This document shows, piece by piece, positions 10,091 through 22,150 of a stretch of DNA of 64,000 nt (position 1 is its first letter; every line of letters begins with the position of its first letter). The notes beneath the pieces are model-generated. The model saw only the letters and a program-made list of their open reading frames with translations. It made no database searches and had not been told where the DNA came from. Source of the DNA: Chlorophyllum brunneum (lineage: Eukaryota; Basidiomycota; Agaricomycetes; Agaricales; Agaricaceae); NCBI GenBank assembly GCA_963576785.1, contig OY756149.1, forward strand, positions 1,426,001 through 1,490,000, in the 5' to 3' direction. The translations under genes were made by a program, and so were the position numbers.

Positions 10091-12185
10091 TCTGTTACTA
10101 TTCTGCCAAGGCAATATCCTCGATCAAGGTGATAAAAATGCTAGAAAACTCCATACATGGTCTGTCCCCTAGCAACAAAAGACTACTGTACCATTCGTGT
10201 GTTGTACTGGTGGCAACATACGGATACCAACTATGGTTTCACAATAAGTCATGAACAAAAGGGACTTGTGAAATCCTCAACAAAATGCAGTGACAGGGGG
10301 CCCTCTGGATTACTGGGGCCTTCTGAACATCTCCCACTGGTGGCGTTGAGTCCCTTGCAGGGCTCATGCCCATCAAACTCCATCTCCAAAAGTTGGCCAA
10401 AAGACAAATGTTGAGGCTTCACATGTTAGACGATGAACACACTCTGGCAAGATTGACAAAAGAGTATCATTCTTCCCCACACTGACTTCACATCAAGAAT
10501 TTCACGGAGATTCAGAAGAAGAAGACACTTGGAGCTGTGATGGACATTTCACCCCCCACCCCTGAGACTCGTTATATAGAACATTTTAACTCTGTTTCAA
10601 AAACTATCTGGCCTGGATGTAGGTTGCTTGACTGCTTCCATACTAATGTATCTTTTATAGGATTCAACCAGGATGACCCCCACCTCTCAAAGACACTTTG
10701 GGACGATGTAACGACAAATGCGACAACAGACTTCAAGTCCATCATTATTGGCATGGACAGCTTGGTCCACCCCAACCCCAACCCACTCGCTGGCCAGTTC
10801 ATGGCAGCAGCCACTATTCGACACCTGGATGGAGGAAGCTCTATCATGAAGAGACTCGGAGGAACAATGTCGACTGACATAGAACTGGTGGCGCAATACT
10901 TAGGAATTACCAAAGTACTCGCCACTGACGACTATGACCAGGTTGAACACATCCACGTGTTTACCGACTCCCTCGCAGCCTCTCGGCTCCTGCTCAACTG
11001 TTCACTGCACTCCTGTCAGCAGCAGTCCATCCTCACCTCGAAGGTGCTCTTGACTTGGTTCAACAAGTCTGATCAACACCGTCTCTCGTTTTATCACACT
11101 CTGTCAAAGTGCAAGTACAGAATACAAAAAGCCACACATGACTGGATCCAGATGGTTGCCTGGCCCAACTGGGGCAGAAATCACCGAGTACCCAACTCCA
11201 TTGCCTACCTATGCAAGAAGTCCACCAAACGAGCCATTCACACATGGCAGGCCATGTTTGGGTTCAAGAAATACAGCAGTAGCTCCTTCCTCCACCTTTC
11301 GGTACAAGCAAATGGAGCCTCTGCTCTACTGTCGCACATCAAATCTGGCCCCTGGATACAAGAATGCAGGTACCAGCCACAGCTCTTCACAAGAGCATGT
11401 CATGCTATTTTATGTCACACCCTGATTGGTGAATACCGACTCCGGTTCTTTCCTAATGAGGATTTATCTTGCTATCACTGCGCCAATCAAATGGTCCAGA
11501 CTAGGTCACATATCCTTCATTGATGTAACACCTTCAATCATCACTATGGCATTGACACCATCAAGACATTTGTTAATTTCTTGCATTGTAACCCCACTGC
11601 GTTCAGCTTCCCTCCAGAACCTGATTGTCCTCGTATCTATGCCAGTTCAATACCCCTGTTACATTGTCATCAAGTTCATCAGAGGTTCAGGTTTGCACCC
11701 GCATGAGTCCTTTCTTCTTTTAATTTTTCTTGTACTCTCCCGGTTATGAACTTCTATTCCATTTCTCTATTTCTCCCTTCCTCGCTCGTCTACCATTTTA
11801 TGTAGTCTTCTTTCATTATCCATCATTCCTGTGGTGTCTGGGCAAAAAGCCTCTCCACACACTAGTACCGTTTGTTGTTTCCCCTTGTGTTTGCAAGTCG
11901 ATAGTTTCTTTCTATCAATCTCTCTCTTTCACTCTCTCTATTTCCATTTTTCCCCCCTTTTTATTCTTGTTTCTGCTAAACAACTTAGGTACCAAACATC
12001 TCTCTAGTGTATGTGCTAGATAGTGTCGAGTCTTGTGGGGTTAGTTTATGAATAGTCTACTTTCCTTGCTCTGAACATTCTGTACATTCTGCCTTTGTAT
12101 GTATGTACACATGGACTGTGATTGAGCACCACTATATAAATTGATGATTAAAAAAAAAAAAAAAAAAAAAAGGACTAGCCATCTG
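10075..12185 (+). mobile_element. LINE-1, 5'-truncated Tad-like LINE with target duplication
   Basis: The body is 10091-12170, flanked by copies of AAGGACTAGCCATCTG (10075-10090 and 12170-12185). It holds the end of an RT domain, RNase H, a C-terminal CCHC zinc finger, a pyrimidine-rich 3' UTR and an A tail of about 20 nt at 12149-12170. A 14-16 bp duplication plus A tail is typical of target-primed reverse transcription by an endonuclease-bearing LINE. Inserted in the Copia-2 RT/RNase H boundary. Confidence 0.92.
10100..11523 (+). pseudogene. LINE-1 ORF2 C-terminus: RT thumb, RNase H, zinc finger
   Basis: The open part 10537-11523 (328 aa) carries RNase H (MDSLVHPNPNPL, IELVAQYLGI, HVFTDSLAASRLLL) and the start of a C-terminal finger (CYHCANQMVQTRSHILH), then a stop. 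Upstream, SNKRLLYHSCVVLVATYGYQ, ILNKMQ and SLAGLMPIKLHLQKLAKR are the RT-thumb region typical of fungal Tad-clade ORF2, but stops interrupt it; one at about 10486 is CGA to TGA compared with LINE-2. The protein would copy LINE RNA at the target site. This copy is not functional. Confidence 0.85.
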
Positions 12186-13300
12186 CTAACTGAGTTTCAC
12201 AGTGGCATAAGCAATGTCAGGTCATAAGCCAATCATGAAATACATCAGGGATCCAACAAGTTGTTGGTACTTCTGATGGAACTTAGGGTCAATGGTACTC
12301 TTGTAGGGCAGGAAGGCACATCTTACTAGAAGAGGTGTTTGAGTCAGCCTTGTGGTGACACCAAATTTAGCAAGGACCTTATCGAGATATGAAATCTGAT
12401 TGACAAAGATCTGCTTGTTCTTCTGGTCCCATAAGATAGTTATGCCAAGAAACTCAGTTGTTTTCCCAAGATCACAACATTCCCATCATTCCATGAAGTT
12501 TTTCTTCATTTGGTAATAGAAGGGGCACTTCTTGCCCATGAGGACAACATTGTCGACATAGACAAGGGTGATCATAATCAAGCCAGTCTTCAGACAGCAA
12601 TGATAATATACTCCAGCATTGGATAAAGATTGCTTAAAACCCATGGCAAGCAGTGACTTCATCATTATGCACCACCAAGCTAAGCCAGCTTGCTTAAGGC
12701 TATACAATACTTTTTGTAACCTCCACACTTTATTTCATCCAAGTGTAAATCCTTCTGGTTGTTCCATGAAGATTTCTTCATCCAGATTACCATATAAATA
12801 GGCAGTTTTTATGTCAATGCTTTTGATCTCCCAGTCTTTGACTACTGCTAAAGAGAACAGGAGATGAGAAGTTTCATAGCAGACAACTGGAGAGAAAAGC
12901 TTGTTATAGTCAAGACCTTCCTTCTGTGAGAAACCTTTTACCACTAGTCAAGCACAGTAATGACTGTCTGACTTAGTGTTGAAGACCCATCTGTTTTTGA
13001 CAATATTAACACCCTTGGTAGGGCAGTCAACTAACTTGTACACATTGCATTTCCTGAGCACATCAAGCTCCTCAAGGCATGTCTTAAGCCATTCATTGTA
13101 CTCAGAAGCAGGTAACTTGGCAAGGTCCCTAAATTGGACCAGCTATGGCAATGGAGAGGTTGCACTAGCCTTAGAAAGGCAGTAATAGATCAATTCCATA
13201 CCACCTTTGCAAATTAATTGGCAAAGCTCTTTCTCACTCAGCTCAAGCATGGGCAAATCAATGTCAATATTCTGCTCAAGTACTAGCAGAGAAGGTTGTG
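12186..13300 (-). pseudogene. Copia-2 reverse transcriptase remnant
   Basis: Open pieces at 12735-12944 (VKGFSQKEGLDYNKLFSPVV, DIKTAYLYGNLDEEIFMEQP) and 12486-12728 (LYSLKQAGLAWW, LVYVDNVVLMG), both typical RVT_2. The catalytic box is YVDN, as in Copia-1, although the two elements are otherwise quite diverged. Stops and frameshifts throughout. Confidence 0.8.
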
Positions 13301-13496
13301 GCTATTCAGGTGCATACTTGTTCTCTCCTAGAATATGATCACTAAGCTCTGGTGGGGCATTAGGTTGGCTAGGATTCTCTTGTCCTTGTCTAGGCTGACC
13401 AAAAGGTTTGTACCTTTCATAGTTCCTAAGGATATCCTTCAGGTGTTGGCAGTTGCTGTAGATGTTTCCTTCTCTTTATGGAACCTAAAGAATGGT

Positions 13497-13838
13497 TCAA
13501 TCATGAAGTTTTCTCAGTGCCTCAATATCCAGATGAGGAATGAAGATCCCTTCTGGAATGAGCATGAGAGCCCAGTCATTAGCATGTGGATTAGGTGCGA
13601 GTGCAGCCTCCTCAATATCATCCTCAACCTTAACTCCTCCTAGGCCGAGATAGCATAGGTGGAGAGGAAGGTAGAGTAGGATTCTTGTAGGATAATCCTG
13701 GAGAAGATCCTCTGGAAGAAGAAGAAGGCAGAGGTGATAGAGTCCACTCTCTGGGACTAGTAGTAGAAGATTATGGACAAAGAGGTGGCAGCAGTGGTCC
13801 TGTATGTGGCACACTTGGACCAGATAGTCCTGGAACAA
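13497..13838 (-). pseudogene. Copia-2 integrase-RT linker remnant
   Basis: A minus-strand open stretch between integrase and RT with low-complexity Leu/Pro-rich sequence. It falls where copia polyproteins have a long variable linker. No domain is recognisable. Confidence 0.4.
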
Positions 13839-13914
13839 ATCTATCTCCAGAAGGGAGAGGATTCAATCCATCTCATTTATTTGAATTGCTATTATTAGGC
13901 AGCAATTAGCCTTG

Positions 13915-14877
13915 TCATTTGGTCTGTGATAGACATCTGGGAAAATAGAGTTTATCAAAGACAGCATGGAGGGAGATGAAGATAGAATTGTTCCACTGAT
14001 GGTACATAAACTTGAAGTTGCTGCTATTACCTGCATAACTGATGAAGATCATCAATTCCGATTTGGGTGCAAGTTTGTCTTGCCACACCTCATCAGGAAA
14101 GTATATGTAGGCCCCACAACCAAACACTTGGAGATGAGAAACATCAGGTTTCCTTCCAAACCACATCTCATAGGGAGTGACCCATTTCAGGCACTTCATA
14201 GGTGTCCTGTTATAGACATGAGCAGCCATATTGAATGCAAACTCCCAGTAGTTAGCTGGAAGGCATGTTTCAAGTCACATAGACTGTGCCTTTTCTAGAA
14301 GTGTTTGATTAAGACATTTGGCATGCCTATTCTGTTGGTGAATGTGCAGCACACTTGTTTCATAAAGGATTCCTTTCTCAGCAAAGTAGTCCTTAAGTTC
14401 CTGAGACACATATTCTCCTCCATTATCAGAGTGCACTTGCTTAATGTGTTTGCCTGTCTGGTTCATGACCAGTTCAGAATATGCCTTGAAGACATGTATA
14501 GTATCTGATTTATTGTGCAAGAAAGAAATGCACACAGAGGAAGAATAGTTATCAAGGAATGTCATAACCCATTTAAACTTGTGATAAGAAACAATAGGAA
14601 CCTCCTGAAGATCCAAATGGATCAATTCAAGGATCTCGGATGTGCAAGATGTGTTCTCATGGTATGCCTTATTCAGCAGCTTTCCAAGCACACAACCAGG
14701 GCAAACCTTCTGTTCCCTCAGTAGAATCACCAGGACAGATTCCATGTGTTTTGGCACATAACCCAGAGCCTGATCAGATGGGTGTGCAAATCTTTGATGC
14801 CAGATATCATAGGATGTGGTATTCTTATTGATCAAAGCCAAGGAGAATCGAAGATCTCCATCGCACAAGATGCACAT
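13915..14877 (-). pseudogene. Copia-2 integrase remnant
   Basis: Two overlapping minus frames. 14275-14877: IWHQRFAHPSDQALGYVP, CPGCVLGK, then integrase core WVMTFLDNYSS (first Asp), QVHSDNGGEYVSQEL (second Asp), HQQNRHAKCLNQTLLEKA where the catalytic Glu of the usual AERxN is replaced by Lys. 13915-14229: MAAHVYNRTPMKCLKWVTPY and HLQVFGCGAYIYFPDE, the integrase C-terminal part. The lost Glu and the frameshift make it inactive. Confidence 0.85.
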
Positions 14878-15081
14878 GTCTACAAAGTGAACTTAGTTCA
14901 AAGAAGCACCCTAGCGACATTGTCTGCTCAGGAATGGTTTACCACAAATGTCACAAATGATGGTCTTTCCATTGGATGTTTCTGCAATCAGACCAGTTTT
15001 ATCTGTGATGGATCCAGTTGAGAGAAGTCTCATATCTAACTTTGGTATGTGATATACTAGGCAAAGGCACAGAGTCTGCCA

Positions 15082-15270
15082 CTAAACTTTGCTAGACTCA
15101 AGTTTTACTTCTGTCTCTAAATAGACAGTGCCATAAGATCTGATAGAAAGTGTGGATCCATCTGCAATCAATGCTGATCCAAAAGAACCTTTGACAATAT
15201 CAACAAAATCCCTCTTGTTTGGAGTAACATTAAGGGAGGCACTAGAGTCCAAAAGCCATTCATCACTCAT
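15082..15270 (-). pseudogene. Copia-2 protease remnant
   Basis: Minus frame with EWLLDSSASLNVTPNKRDF and ADGSTLSIRSYGTVYL, the aspartic protease of copia elements. The active-site triplet reads D-S-S where D-S-G is expected, so it is probably inactive. Confidence 0.75.
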
Positions 15271-16092
15271 TTTACAAGGTCACCTATTCATTGCACATCC
15301 ATATGTGCTACTGCAACTATGTGTTATTTCACATGTATTCTTCACTCTTGAGAAAAGAGGAGAAAATGTTATTTCTGAAGTATTACATAATCACACATAT
15401 TTGTATACATAAGTAGTCTGGCTATTTATCCAAGATTCTACATCAGCTGAGGTTGCACTCCATGTACCCAGTTGAGAGTCTCCTTGGACATCAGTAATAT
15501 ATATAATACTCCTGCAGTAATCTTTAGATTCATGTGAAGAGCTAGCAAGATCTGGCTTACCTGCTATTGCTTTATCTGAGTAGTCCTTATCCTCAGATCC
15601 TATTAACACTGCATCCTTGTTGATCTTGACAGCAGTTAGAGTGGGGATGCCCATGACTGGTTTGGCTGCCAGAGTGGCACCAAAGAGTTTGTCAACCTCC
15701 ATAATGGAGGTAGCCATTGGAGGAGAGGCCAGTCAAGGGAGGGAAGTGTTTCCCATGCATTTTTCATAAAGATCCAAGGCTTTTGCCTTGGCAGCTAAGT
15801 ATGGATATGGTTGGTGCCGGGGATCTTGAGTCTTTTTCTCAGCAGGATTTGTCATCCACAAGAGAAGGGAAGGTGAGAGAGATATGGAGGTCCATTTCTC
15901 TTTAACAAGGCTGTGAGTACTCTTCTTCAGTTCTGTGGTCAACTTGGCAAAGCCAAAATTGACCAAGTCCATTGTATATGCCAGTTGCCTGGTATTGTTA
16001 CTGGAGGGAGCTGTTTGACTGGCATTGACCTCATTGGCTTGGCTCTTGCCACTACATCTCACTCTGTATTACCTCTTCTTCTTTTTTCCTTC

Positions 16093-16222
16093 CCCTTGAG
16101 GCTGCTACTGGCACTGCTGCTGCTGCAGAGGTCACTGTTGCTACTGCTGCTGAGGGCGCAACTGCTAGTCTTGCTGCTGCTACTTCTGCAGGGGACTGCA
16201 CTACTGCTGCTGCTGCTACCTC
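16093..16222. repeat. Imperfect CTG/CAG-rich tract
   Basis: Repeated ctgctgctg and ctactgctg units interspersed with other triplets. On the minus strand this is an Ala- or Ser-rich linker of Copia-2 gag, so it is probably coding low complexity and not a free microsatellite. Confidence 0.6.
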
Positions 16223-16598
16223 TGATAGCAAGGGAGTATACCTTGTGGTTTTACACCCAAGAATTTATTAACCAATTGGTTTACTTTAAGCATTGACCAA
16301 TGGTTCATAATAGCTCCTTGGACTGACTCAAAGGTAATGGCTAAGATTTGGGTATTTACCATGAGGAATGGAGTAATAATGTTCCAGGCATTTGGAATGC
16401 CAGAAAGAAGAATCATCACTTTGATGATCTTGGGAATGGCACAATTGCCATTAGCATTAAGCTACTCATAAAAAATAGTGAGCTTGGCAATCAGGCTGGA
16501 GGGGTCCTCATTTGGATGGAGATAGAAGTGAATTGTCTTAATATATTTTGAATAGAGGCCAGAAACAGACTCTAGACTATATGCAGTACAAAGGTGCA

Positions 16599-16903
16599 TA
16601 TTATGACCTTAGTCTAGGATTCAGGTTGCAAATCTTTGGATAAAGACAAGGAAGTAGAGAAAGGAGTAAGGGATGATACAATTGGTAAAGTGTAAGGAAT
16701 ATATCAAGTATTACTACACTTTATATACTAGTGGTGAGTGCTAATAATAAGGGAACGGCATAAGGGAGTTATAGGGGATGAGTAGAACAAGTCAGTAAGA
16801 GTACAGCTGTAAGGAATGAAACAGGAAACAAAATGGATACATAGGAATGATGAGCATGACAGCCACATGATAGGAATATACTATCTATCTATAGTTCATA
16901 ATA
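16599..16903 (-). repeat. Solo LTR of the Gypsy-A/B/D chromovirus family
   Basis: 305 bp matching the 294-302 bp LTRs of Gypsy-A and Gypsy-D (shared core gattggtaaagtgtaagg with small changes, and tttatatactagtgg). Flanked by a perfect 5-bp duplication GTGCA (16594-16598, 16904-16908), so it arose by LTR-LTR recombination of a full element inserted in Copia-2 gag. It is old: most CpG sites of the younger LTRs are TpG or CpA here, including both termini. Confidence 0.9.
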
Positions 16904-17460
16904 GTGCAACCACATACTGTTGACATTAGGGAGGTTCCCCTTGATTATCTTGGCAGAAAGTTTACTCTTTATGATTGAGTAGACCACCTGGTACATCTGG
17001 ATATGTGCAGCATGTTTGATTGCCTCCTGACCTGTAAGGGCTGGGACAATTGCATAGGCAAGAATGAGAGTATGTATTTGCGACAGTGGTGTCAGCAGAA
17101 ACTCATTGCCCAGAATAGCCATTCTGTCAGCAGAGACCAAAGTGAGAGCATCCTGCATCTAGTTTGCCCACTCATTATAATTGGCAGATCCGGAGAGAAC
17201 AGGGATAGAGCTAAGTATGACAAAGATTGGAGAAGACATTTGTAGTCTAAAAATGGATGTAATTAATGATCAGATTTGTGGACAATCAGATCTGCACTGT
17301 TCAAGCTATGAACCTATATACAGAAGCCTGTATAGAGTGTGAAACTGATTGAGTTGTGTTAGAGGGATGGGCTAGAAAGACCATACTTTACAGAATAGGT
17401 CAGATTAGCTTATCTACAACCTGCTTGCAGCTAGTCATGGCACATGGGGAGCAGGCAATC

Positions 17461-17474
17461 TGGGGCCCATAATC
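17461..17474 (-). other. Copia-2 primer-binding site
   Basis: Sense strand GATTATGGGCCCCA directly inside the 5' LTR, nearly the same as Copia-1 and likewise resembling the complement of the initiator tRNA anticodon region. Confidence 0.6.
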
Positions 17475-17920
17475 TGTTGAACAGCACAGTAACACACAGT
17501 GGCAGATGGATAATCTGACTTACTGATAGTATGGTTAGTAGAACAGTTGAGTACTAGTAAAGAGTTGCTGAGAAAGTCAAGTAGAGTGAAGTAGAAATTG
17601 AGTAGATTGTCTTAAGAAATATAAGGGAATACATGCTGCTTTATATACTAATTGTCCAGGTAGCAAACCCTAAGACCTATGAGTAATAACTATGCATAAT
17701 GAGTCAGTAATGACTACAGAGTCCCTTGAAACACTGCAATATCATCAGTAGTGTGCAGTAGCACAATTGGAGTGACAGAGTATCAGTCAGCTCATGAAAT
17801 ACATGAGGAAACAATGCATAATGTGAGTCAGAGGGCGCAGCCTCAATGACAAATATTATATGAATAATACTAAAGAGCTAGTCATATGGAATGCAGCTAT
17901 AGTAAGCACAAATGACAACA
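17475..17920 (-). repeat. Copia-2 5' LTR, complete
   Basis: 446 bp from tgttgaacag to atgacaaca. Positions 1-205 match 51469-51672 and positions 207-446 match 9244-9483. Confidence 0.88.
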
Positions 17921-17969
17921 AAAAAATTGAACAAGGAACTGGACACTAGGGTGTAGATCTAAACAAAGC

Positions 17970-19576
17970 ATGTGCATGGAAAAGAGCTGCTTGATTGGGT
18001 TGGGGTACCCAGCAGGGTCATGGAGAACTTGTCATCACGTAATGGCATTTACTGTAAAGTGTATGCTCAGCCGTCTCTTGTCTTGGGTCCAGAGACTTTA
18101 TTTCTGGCTAGTGACAAGTCCCCTTCCTTCCCCTCATGCATCCGCTGTAAGGCAGAGCAAATTGCAGCATGGGCTCATATTTCTCCCTGTCAGGATTCTG
18201 TCCCAAATTCTCATGTGTCTGGAAAACCTGGGCCTGCTCGCGGTCAGGCTGGTACATTGTTCTATCTATGTTTTTAGGGAGAAATATAAGGCTTGGGCAG
18301 ACCCGCAGGACCCTTTACTCTGTCACAAATACCCACCAGTTCTGGTGCAGTCATATTACTGAGCTGCGTAGGGTGTACGGGGTATCCCCACACGAAGAAG
18401 GGTCTGAAAACTACACTGTGGAGGAGTTGGGACGATAGGCTTTACAGTAAAGTTGAGTGCAGAGCATATTGGCAGATATCATACAGCCATGCTTCTGCAT
18501 GCACACGGTCTTTTGCACTTGTGTATGCCATTGACTTGAACAGCACCAATCCTACACCATGTCTATTATTTGATCAAAGGAAAATTGATCCAGAAATAAA
18601 TGGAAAGATGGGTGGCCTACAGGGTCTGGATAGATCAGCAAGCACCACAACTCTCCTTTCATATTGCAGGTTTCATCTGGGAAGAAGGTGTGTAGGTTTA
18701 GTCTCTAGCTCTCCCAGTTTGGCTCAGACCTCTATAGAAAACTCATGAATGTACATATACCAAGTGGACCTCGCCGGCCATGGCGTGGATGCTACTTTGG
18801 TTGCCACAATGATTGCTATCTTTCGATGTTTCTGGCCGGGTAAGACCTCCAGAGGAATGACTCTCAATGACTGCTACCTTGTCCAAGTCTGGCAGGGTCC
18901 TGGGGTGAAGAACAGAGAGATTGAGGTTTACGACTATCACCAGGCCCTGGGGCGCCTTGAGTACTCCTTGATTGACTCTAGCGTCCATCCATACAAAAGG
19001 GGTCTATTGGTCTGTTCCGTGTTGTCTTGTGATTTCCCGGCTCGTTCACCAGGTCTCTCTAGCTCATGGAATTCATTGATCACAATATATTTGCCATCCA
19101 TTCTGGAAGACCCAGCTCGCTTTATATCTTTGAGCTGGAGTATGCCAACATCCATCAAACTGCTGTATGCTATCCCGGCAGCACGTCGGACACAATCAGA
19201 GACTCGCTGGTTTCCTGGAACATCACGGATTACCATGCTAGATCGCGTGATGGAAGGAAGGCTTTATGGAATTGTGATACCCCATGATAAGAGGCTTCCC
19301 CCCACGACTATCAAGCTGGGCACTTGTGATATTGAGCAGCAGTGGGATGACTTCAGGCTTGGCATCTCGGCAACACTATCCTTCAGTGCAGCAGACAGCA
19401 CTATTCGGATTAACAGCCAGGAATGGGCCTCAGCTTCACCACCAGACCAGCAGCAGTTGCCTACCTTTCGCCAAGCTCCAGCCCTGCCCCAGCCATGCAT
19501 CAACCTTGACGAGGACATGGGGCAGTTGTTATTGCTTCATACGGTACATACTTTACTGGTTGTCGGTATCATTTAG
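17970..19576 (+). pseudogene. F-box protein pseudogene (F1)
   Basis: Paralogue of the tandem F-box genes at 46684 and 49243. F-box helix: FLPVRILSQILMCLENLGLL followed by the intron donor at the same place as in the paralogues. Then RRTLYSVTNTHQFW and YGVSPHEEG, an in-frame stop after VEELGR near 18436, loss of the segment that contains GGRWLL in the paralogues, and a long open run 18749-19576 (MYIYQVDLAGHGVDATLVAT, EVYDYHQALGRLEYSLIDSS, IPHDKRLPPTTIKLGT). The third intron position is open, which makes the run look longer than a real exon. Stops and deletion make this a pseudogene. F-box proteins recruit substrates to SCF ubiquitin ligases. Confidence 0.8.
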
Positions 19577-20387
19577 TTCTCTGCTGTAGTAGTTCTTACT
19601 GGGTCTTGGTGTTTGACATCGGGCTAATAGTCTTCGAAGTGGTGTATTTGACACTTGGGCGTAGTTGACACCAATTCATACTTTTGCATCATGGGTTTCC
19701 TTATCTACTACAGGGTACATCAACCTTTCAACAATGAGCTCGACATATTGGTGTAATTACCTAGTTGGGAAAGAATGCCGATTGCCACAACAGGCTTGAG
19801 TCAACTTTGTCAACCTTTCCTTGTATCAGACAAAGCTAAATCATCGTAGTCAACTAGATCTCTCCCCCTCCGACTCCTTCCCTATGCTGACCATGGCTTA
19901 AGTGCTCACAAACCAACTCGTGGGAGGATGGTAAGTACACGATGATTATTTTACAGGACCATTCAAAAGCTTCGAATTCTTTGCAACCATTGGCATTCTC
20001 GACCTCATAATGACAAGATCAATTGAAGCACACACAACTTCACTGGTGCTCACTCTCATCTTGGCCTGACTAGTTTAATAAATACCCAAGTGGTGGTGGT
20101 CTAAGCAATGCAACTAATAACAAAACAAAAAGTCTTCTGCAGTACTCCATAATGCCTGGTGTATGGATAGGAGAGCTCGCATGTGGTGGGTGAGATTTTC
20201 ACACTTTGTTTGCTGCCAGCTCAGGAGGTTTATACTCGTGTCCACTTATTTCCACAACCAAGACACCTATGCGAAATGAGCCAACAGAGTGAGAGCAACA
20301 GAACCAGCGAATGCACCTGATGAATGTCTGAGTGGTTCAGGAGTTAACGAAACATCAGCATTGATGAGCCGCTATGTACTCACCTTC
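19577..20387. other. Intergenic stretch, nothing recognised
   Basis: About 810 bp without a convincing ORF, repeat or homology to other parts of the window. It is flanked by the F1 pseudogene and the LINE-4 target duplication. By insertion logic it was once adjacent to the sequence at 29834 downstream of the hydrolase pseudogene. Confidence 0.5.
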
Positions 20388-20807
20388 GAGGGTGTCGATC
20401 TTTTTTTTTTTTTTTTTTTTCCATCATCAATATTTAAAGCAGGGCTTGAACACAGTCTGCCCCCTATACCTACTACAAGTATGATACAGGGCTCTCCATC
20501 CTACACCTAAAGAACTTTATCGATGGAGTAGTACATTAAACTACAAGTGCATGTGGACTAGAGAGTCCGAATGATAATACAGTAGAGAAAAGATGGAGGA
20601 ACTACTCAACATGATTGATCAGCACCCTCGCCCCCCTCCTCTGAACTCTTGTCTCCTCATAGTGACCCCGGATCCAGCCAGCTTTGAAGCAGTGGGCCCA
20701 GAACAAGTATTTCGGCTCATTTGCTGTGTGATCTCCACCACAGTTTAAGCAGTGGGCAGTGTGGGGGCATAGTGCACCCTTGGGAGTGGTAGGGATAGGG
20801 GGTTCAG

Positions 20808-21109
20808 TGTTACGACCTTAGTCTCTGACTCAGGTTGCATGCCTTTGGATGAAGGGACGGAAGTAGAGAGAGGAAGAAGGGATGATACGATTGGTAAAGT
20901 GTAAGGAATACATCAAGTATTACTACACGTTATATACTAGTGGATAAGGGCTAATAATAAGGGAGTCGAGTAAAGGAGTCATAGGAGACGAGTAGAAGGA
21001 GTCAGGTAAGAGGCATAGCCTCTAGGGGTGATACAGGAGGTGAAACGAGTATGAGGGTACACGAGGTAACGGGCGCATGATAGACATGAATGGCCTACGA
21101 TTCGTAACA
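20808..21109 (-). repeat. Gypsy-A 3' LTR
   Basis: 302 bp, tgttacgacc to cgtaaca. The element's purine tract (plus strand atacctccctttc) follows at 21110. Confidence 0.95.
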
Positions 21110-21216
21110 ATACCTCCCTTTCAAGCTTCATGTCCTCATGATGCGTATTACTGTAAAGGTCCTTTGTAAAATAAAGCATACGGAATTTGGTGAGGGTAAG
21201 AAAGCGCGACGAGTAT

Positions 21217-22053
21217 TTACTCGTTCATAGGTACGGCCGCTCCCAGAGCTCTGGCCAAGTCCTTCTTGTTTCCTCCGATGAGAGGTGCTTTGTCCACACG
21301 TCGTAAGCCAATCCAGAGGGGTGCGTGTGGCGGTCCTTCTTTGAACAGGAAGTGGGTGTGGTTGTTGTACGTAGTGTTGTCGTTGGTGTGATTGCTTAAA
21401 AGCTTGTGCCCGATGCCCTTCCAATAGTCGTTGTCCTTTTCACCTTCTGATTTTAAAGTGTTATATCCTGTTGGTGGGTGGAAGATCATGGGTGTGATGG
21501 GGGGTACTACCGTGGTGAGGATGGTTTGAAGATGGGCTACTTCTTCGTCGATGTCGGGGTGAAGTAGTTGATCGGCGGCGGTTCTTCCTTGAGTCTTTTG
21601 TTCGCATGTGTGGCAGATGTGATGTTGGATGGGGAACGGGTTGTTGCTAATGAGTAGTCGATTAACGATGTGGTGGGAGAGGTTGTCTGTGCTTCTTGAC
21701 TCGTACGTATTGAGTCGCTCGGCTAGGGCTACGAGGATACTGTGCATCCGAGCTCGTATGTTGGAGATAACGAGGAGTTGCAAGTCATCGTTAATTTCAT
21801 ACAAGTGCCTCTCTAGTTGGTCTCTCCTTCCTTCATCGATGATGAACTGATTGAGTCTCGGAGTGGCTTCGGATAGTGTGTCCATAATTTTCGAGGCGCC
21901 TTCTTGGGTTGCTTTCACTGCTGCGCCCAATAGTATTATGGTGTCAACTAGGGTTTCTCCTTCTACGAGTTCTTCATGGCTGGTCCTTTCTGGGACGAGT
22001 TCTTCGAATTCTTTGAGGTAGGGGTATGGGGTAAGTTGGCGTTCGGCGGGCAT
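21217..22053 (-). CDS. Gypsy-A ORF3, unknown protein after the chromodomain
   Basis: 278 codons, ATG (peptide MPAERQLTPYPYLKEFEELV) to TGA-free end at ALGAAVPMNE, between the end of pol (22151) and the 3' LTR. The same 278-aa ORF stands at 57588-58424 in Gypsy-D, about 93% identical in protein while silent differences are more frequent, which suggests selection on the protein. Mostly charged and helical in appearance (HYLYE-like repeats absent; HLYEINDDLQLLVISNIRAR), with a short His/Cys cluster HHICHTCEQ near residue 145. No signal peptide or membrane segment is visible, so it is not an obvious envelope. Function unknown; I do not recognise the family. Confidence 0.75.
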   Translation of the reverse strand: MPAERQLTPYPYLKEFEELVPERTSHEELVEGETLVDTIILLGAAVKATQEGASKIMDTLSEATPRLNQFIIDEGRRDQLERHLYEINDDLQLLVISNIRARMHSILVALAERLNTYESRSTDNLSHHIVNRLLISNNPFPIQHHICHTCEQKTQGRTAADQLLHPDIDEEVAHLQTILTTVVPPITPMIFHPPTGYNTLKSEGEKDNDYWKGIGHKLLSNHTNDNTTYNNHTHFLFKEGPPHAPLWIGLRRVDKAPLIGGNKKDLARALGAAVPMNE

Positions 22054-22150
22054 GGTGTGTTGTAAAGATAATTGGCGAAGTCAAGTGTGAACTGAATACC
22101 ACGAGTGATGCATTGAGTGTAGTGGTTGCTTGGGATGCGAGGTTTGTTGT

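Larger units (their letters stand above)
15717..17239 (-). pseudogene. gag: Copia-2 gag, split by a chromovirus solo LTR
   Basis: Starts at ATG 17239 (MSSPIFVILSSIPVLSGSA), continues through LTPLSQIHTL to NSMWLH at 16909, resumes left of the solo LTR with YSLESVSGLYSKY and GIPNAWNIITPFLMV, then an Ala/Ser-rich segment encoded by CAG/CTG-rich DNA (about 16093-16222), and ends in 15717-16062 (QLAYTMDLVNFGFAK). This is the UBN2-like gag of copia elements. Several stops interrupt it. Confidence 0.75.
9244..17920 (-). mobile_element. Copia-2, degenerate Ty1/copia element
   Basis: Minus-strand element with a 446-bp 5' LTR at 17475-17920, a primer site like that of Copia-1, gag, protease, integrase, RT and RNase H in copia order, a purine tract next to 9483, and a 3' LTR that lacks about its first 206 plus-strand bases (9244-9483 remain). 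Every domain is broken by stops and frameshifts. LINE-1 (10091-12170) sits between RT and RNase H, and a chromovirus solo LTR (16599-16903) sits in gag. It belongs to a different family from Copia-1. Confidence 0.85.

Noticed and set aside
16093..16222. CTG repeat as an unstable microsatellite locus
   Set aside because: Interrupted units and in-frame placement in Copia-2 gag fit a coding low-complexity linker.
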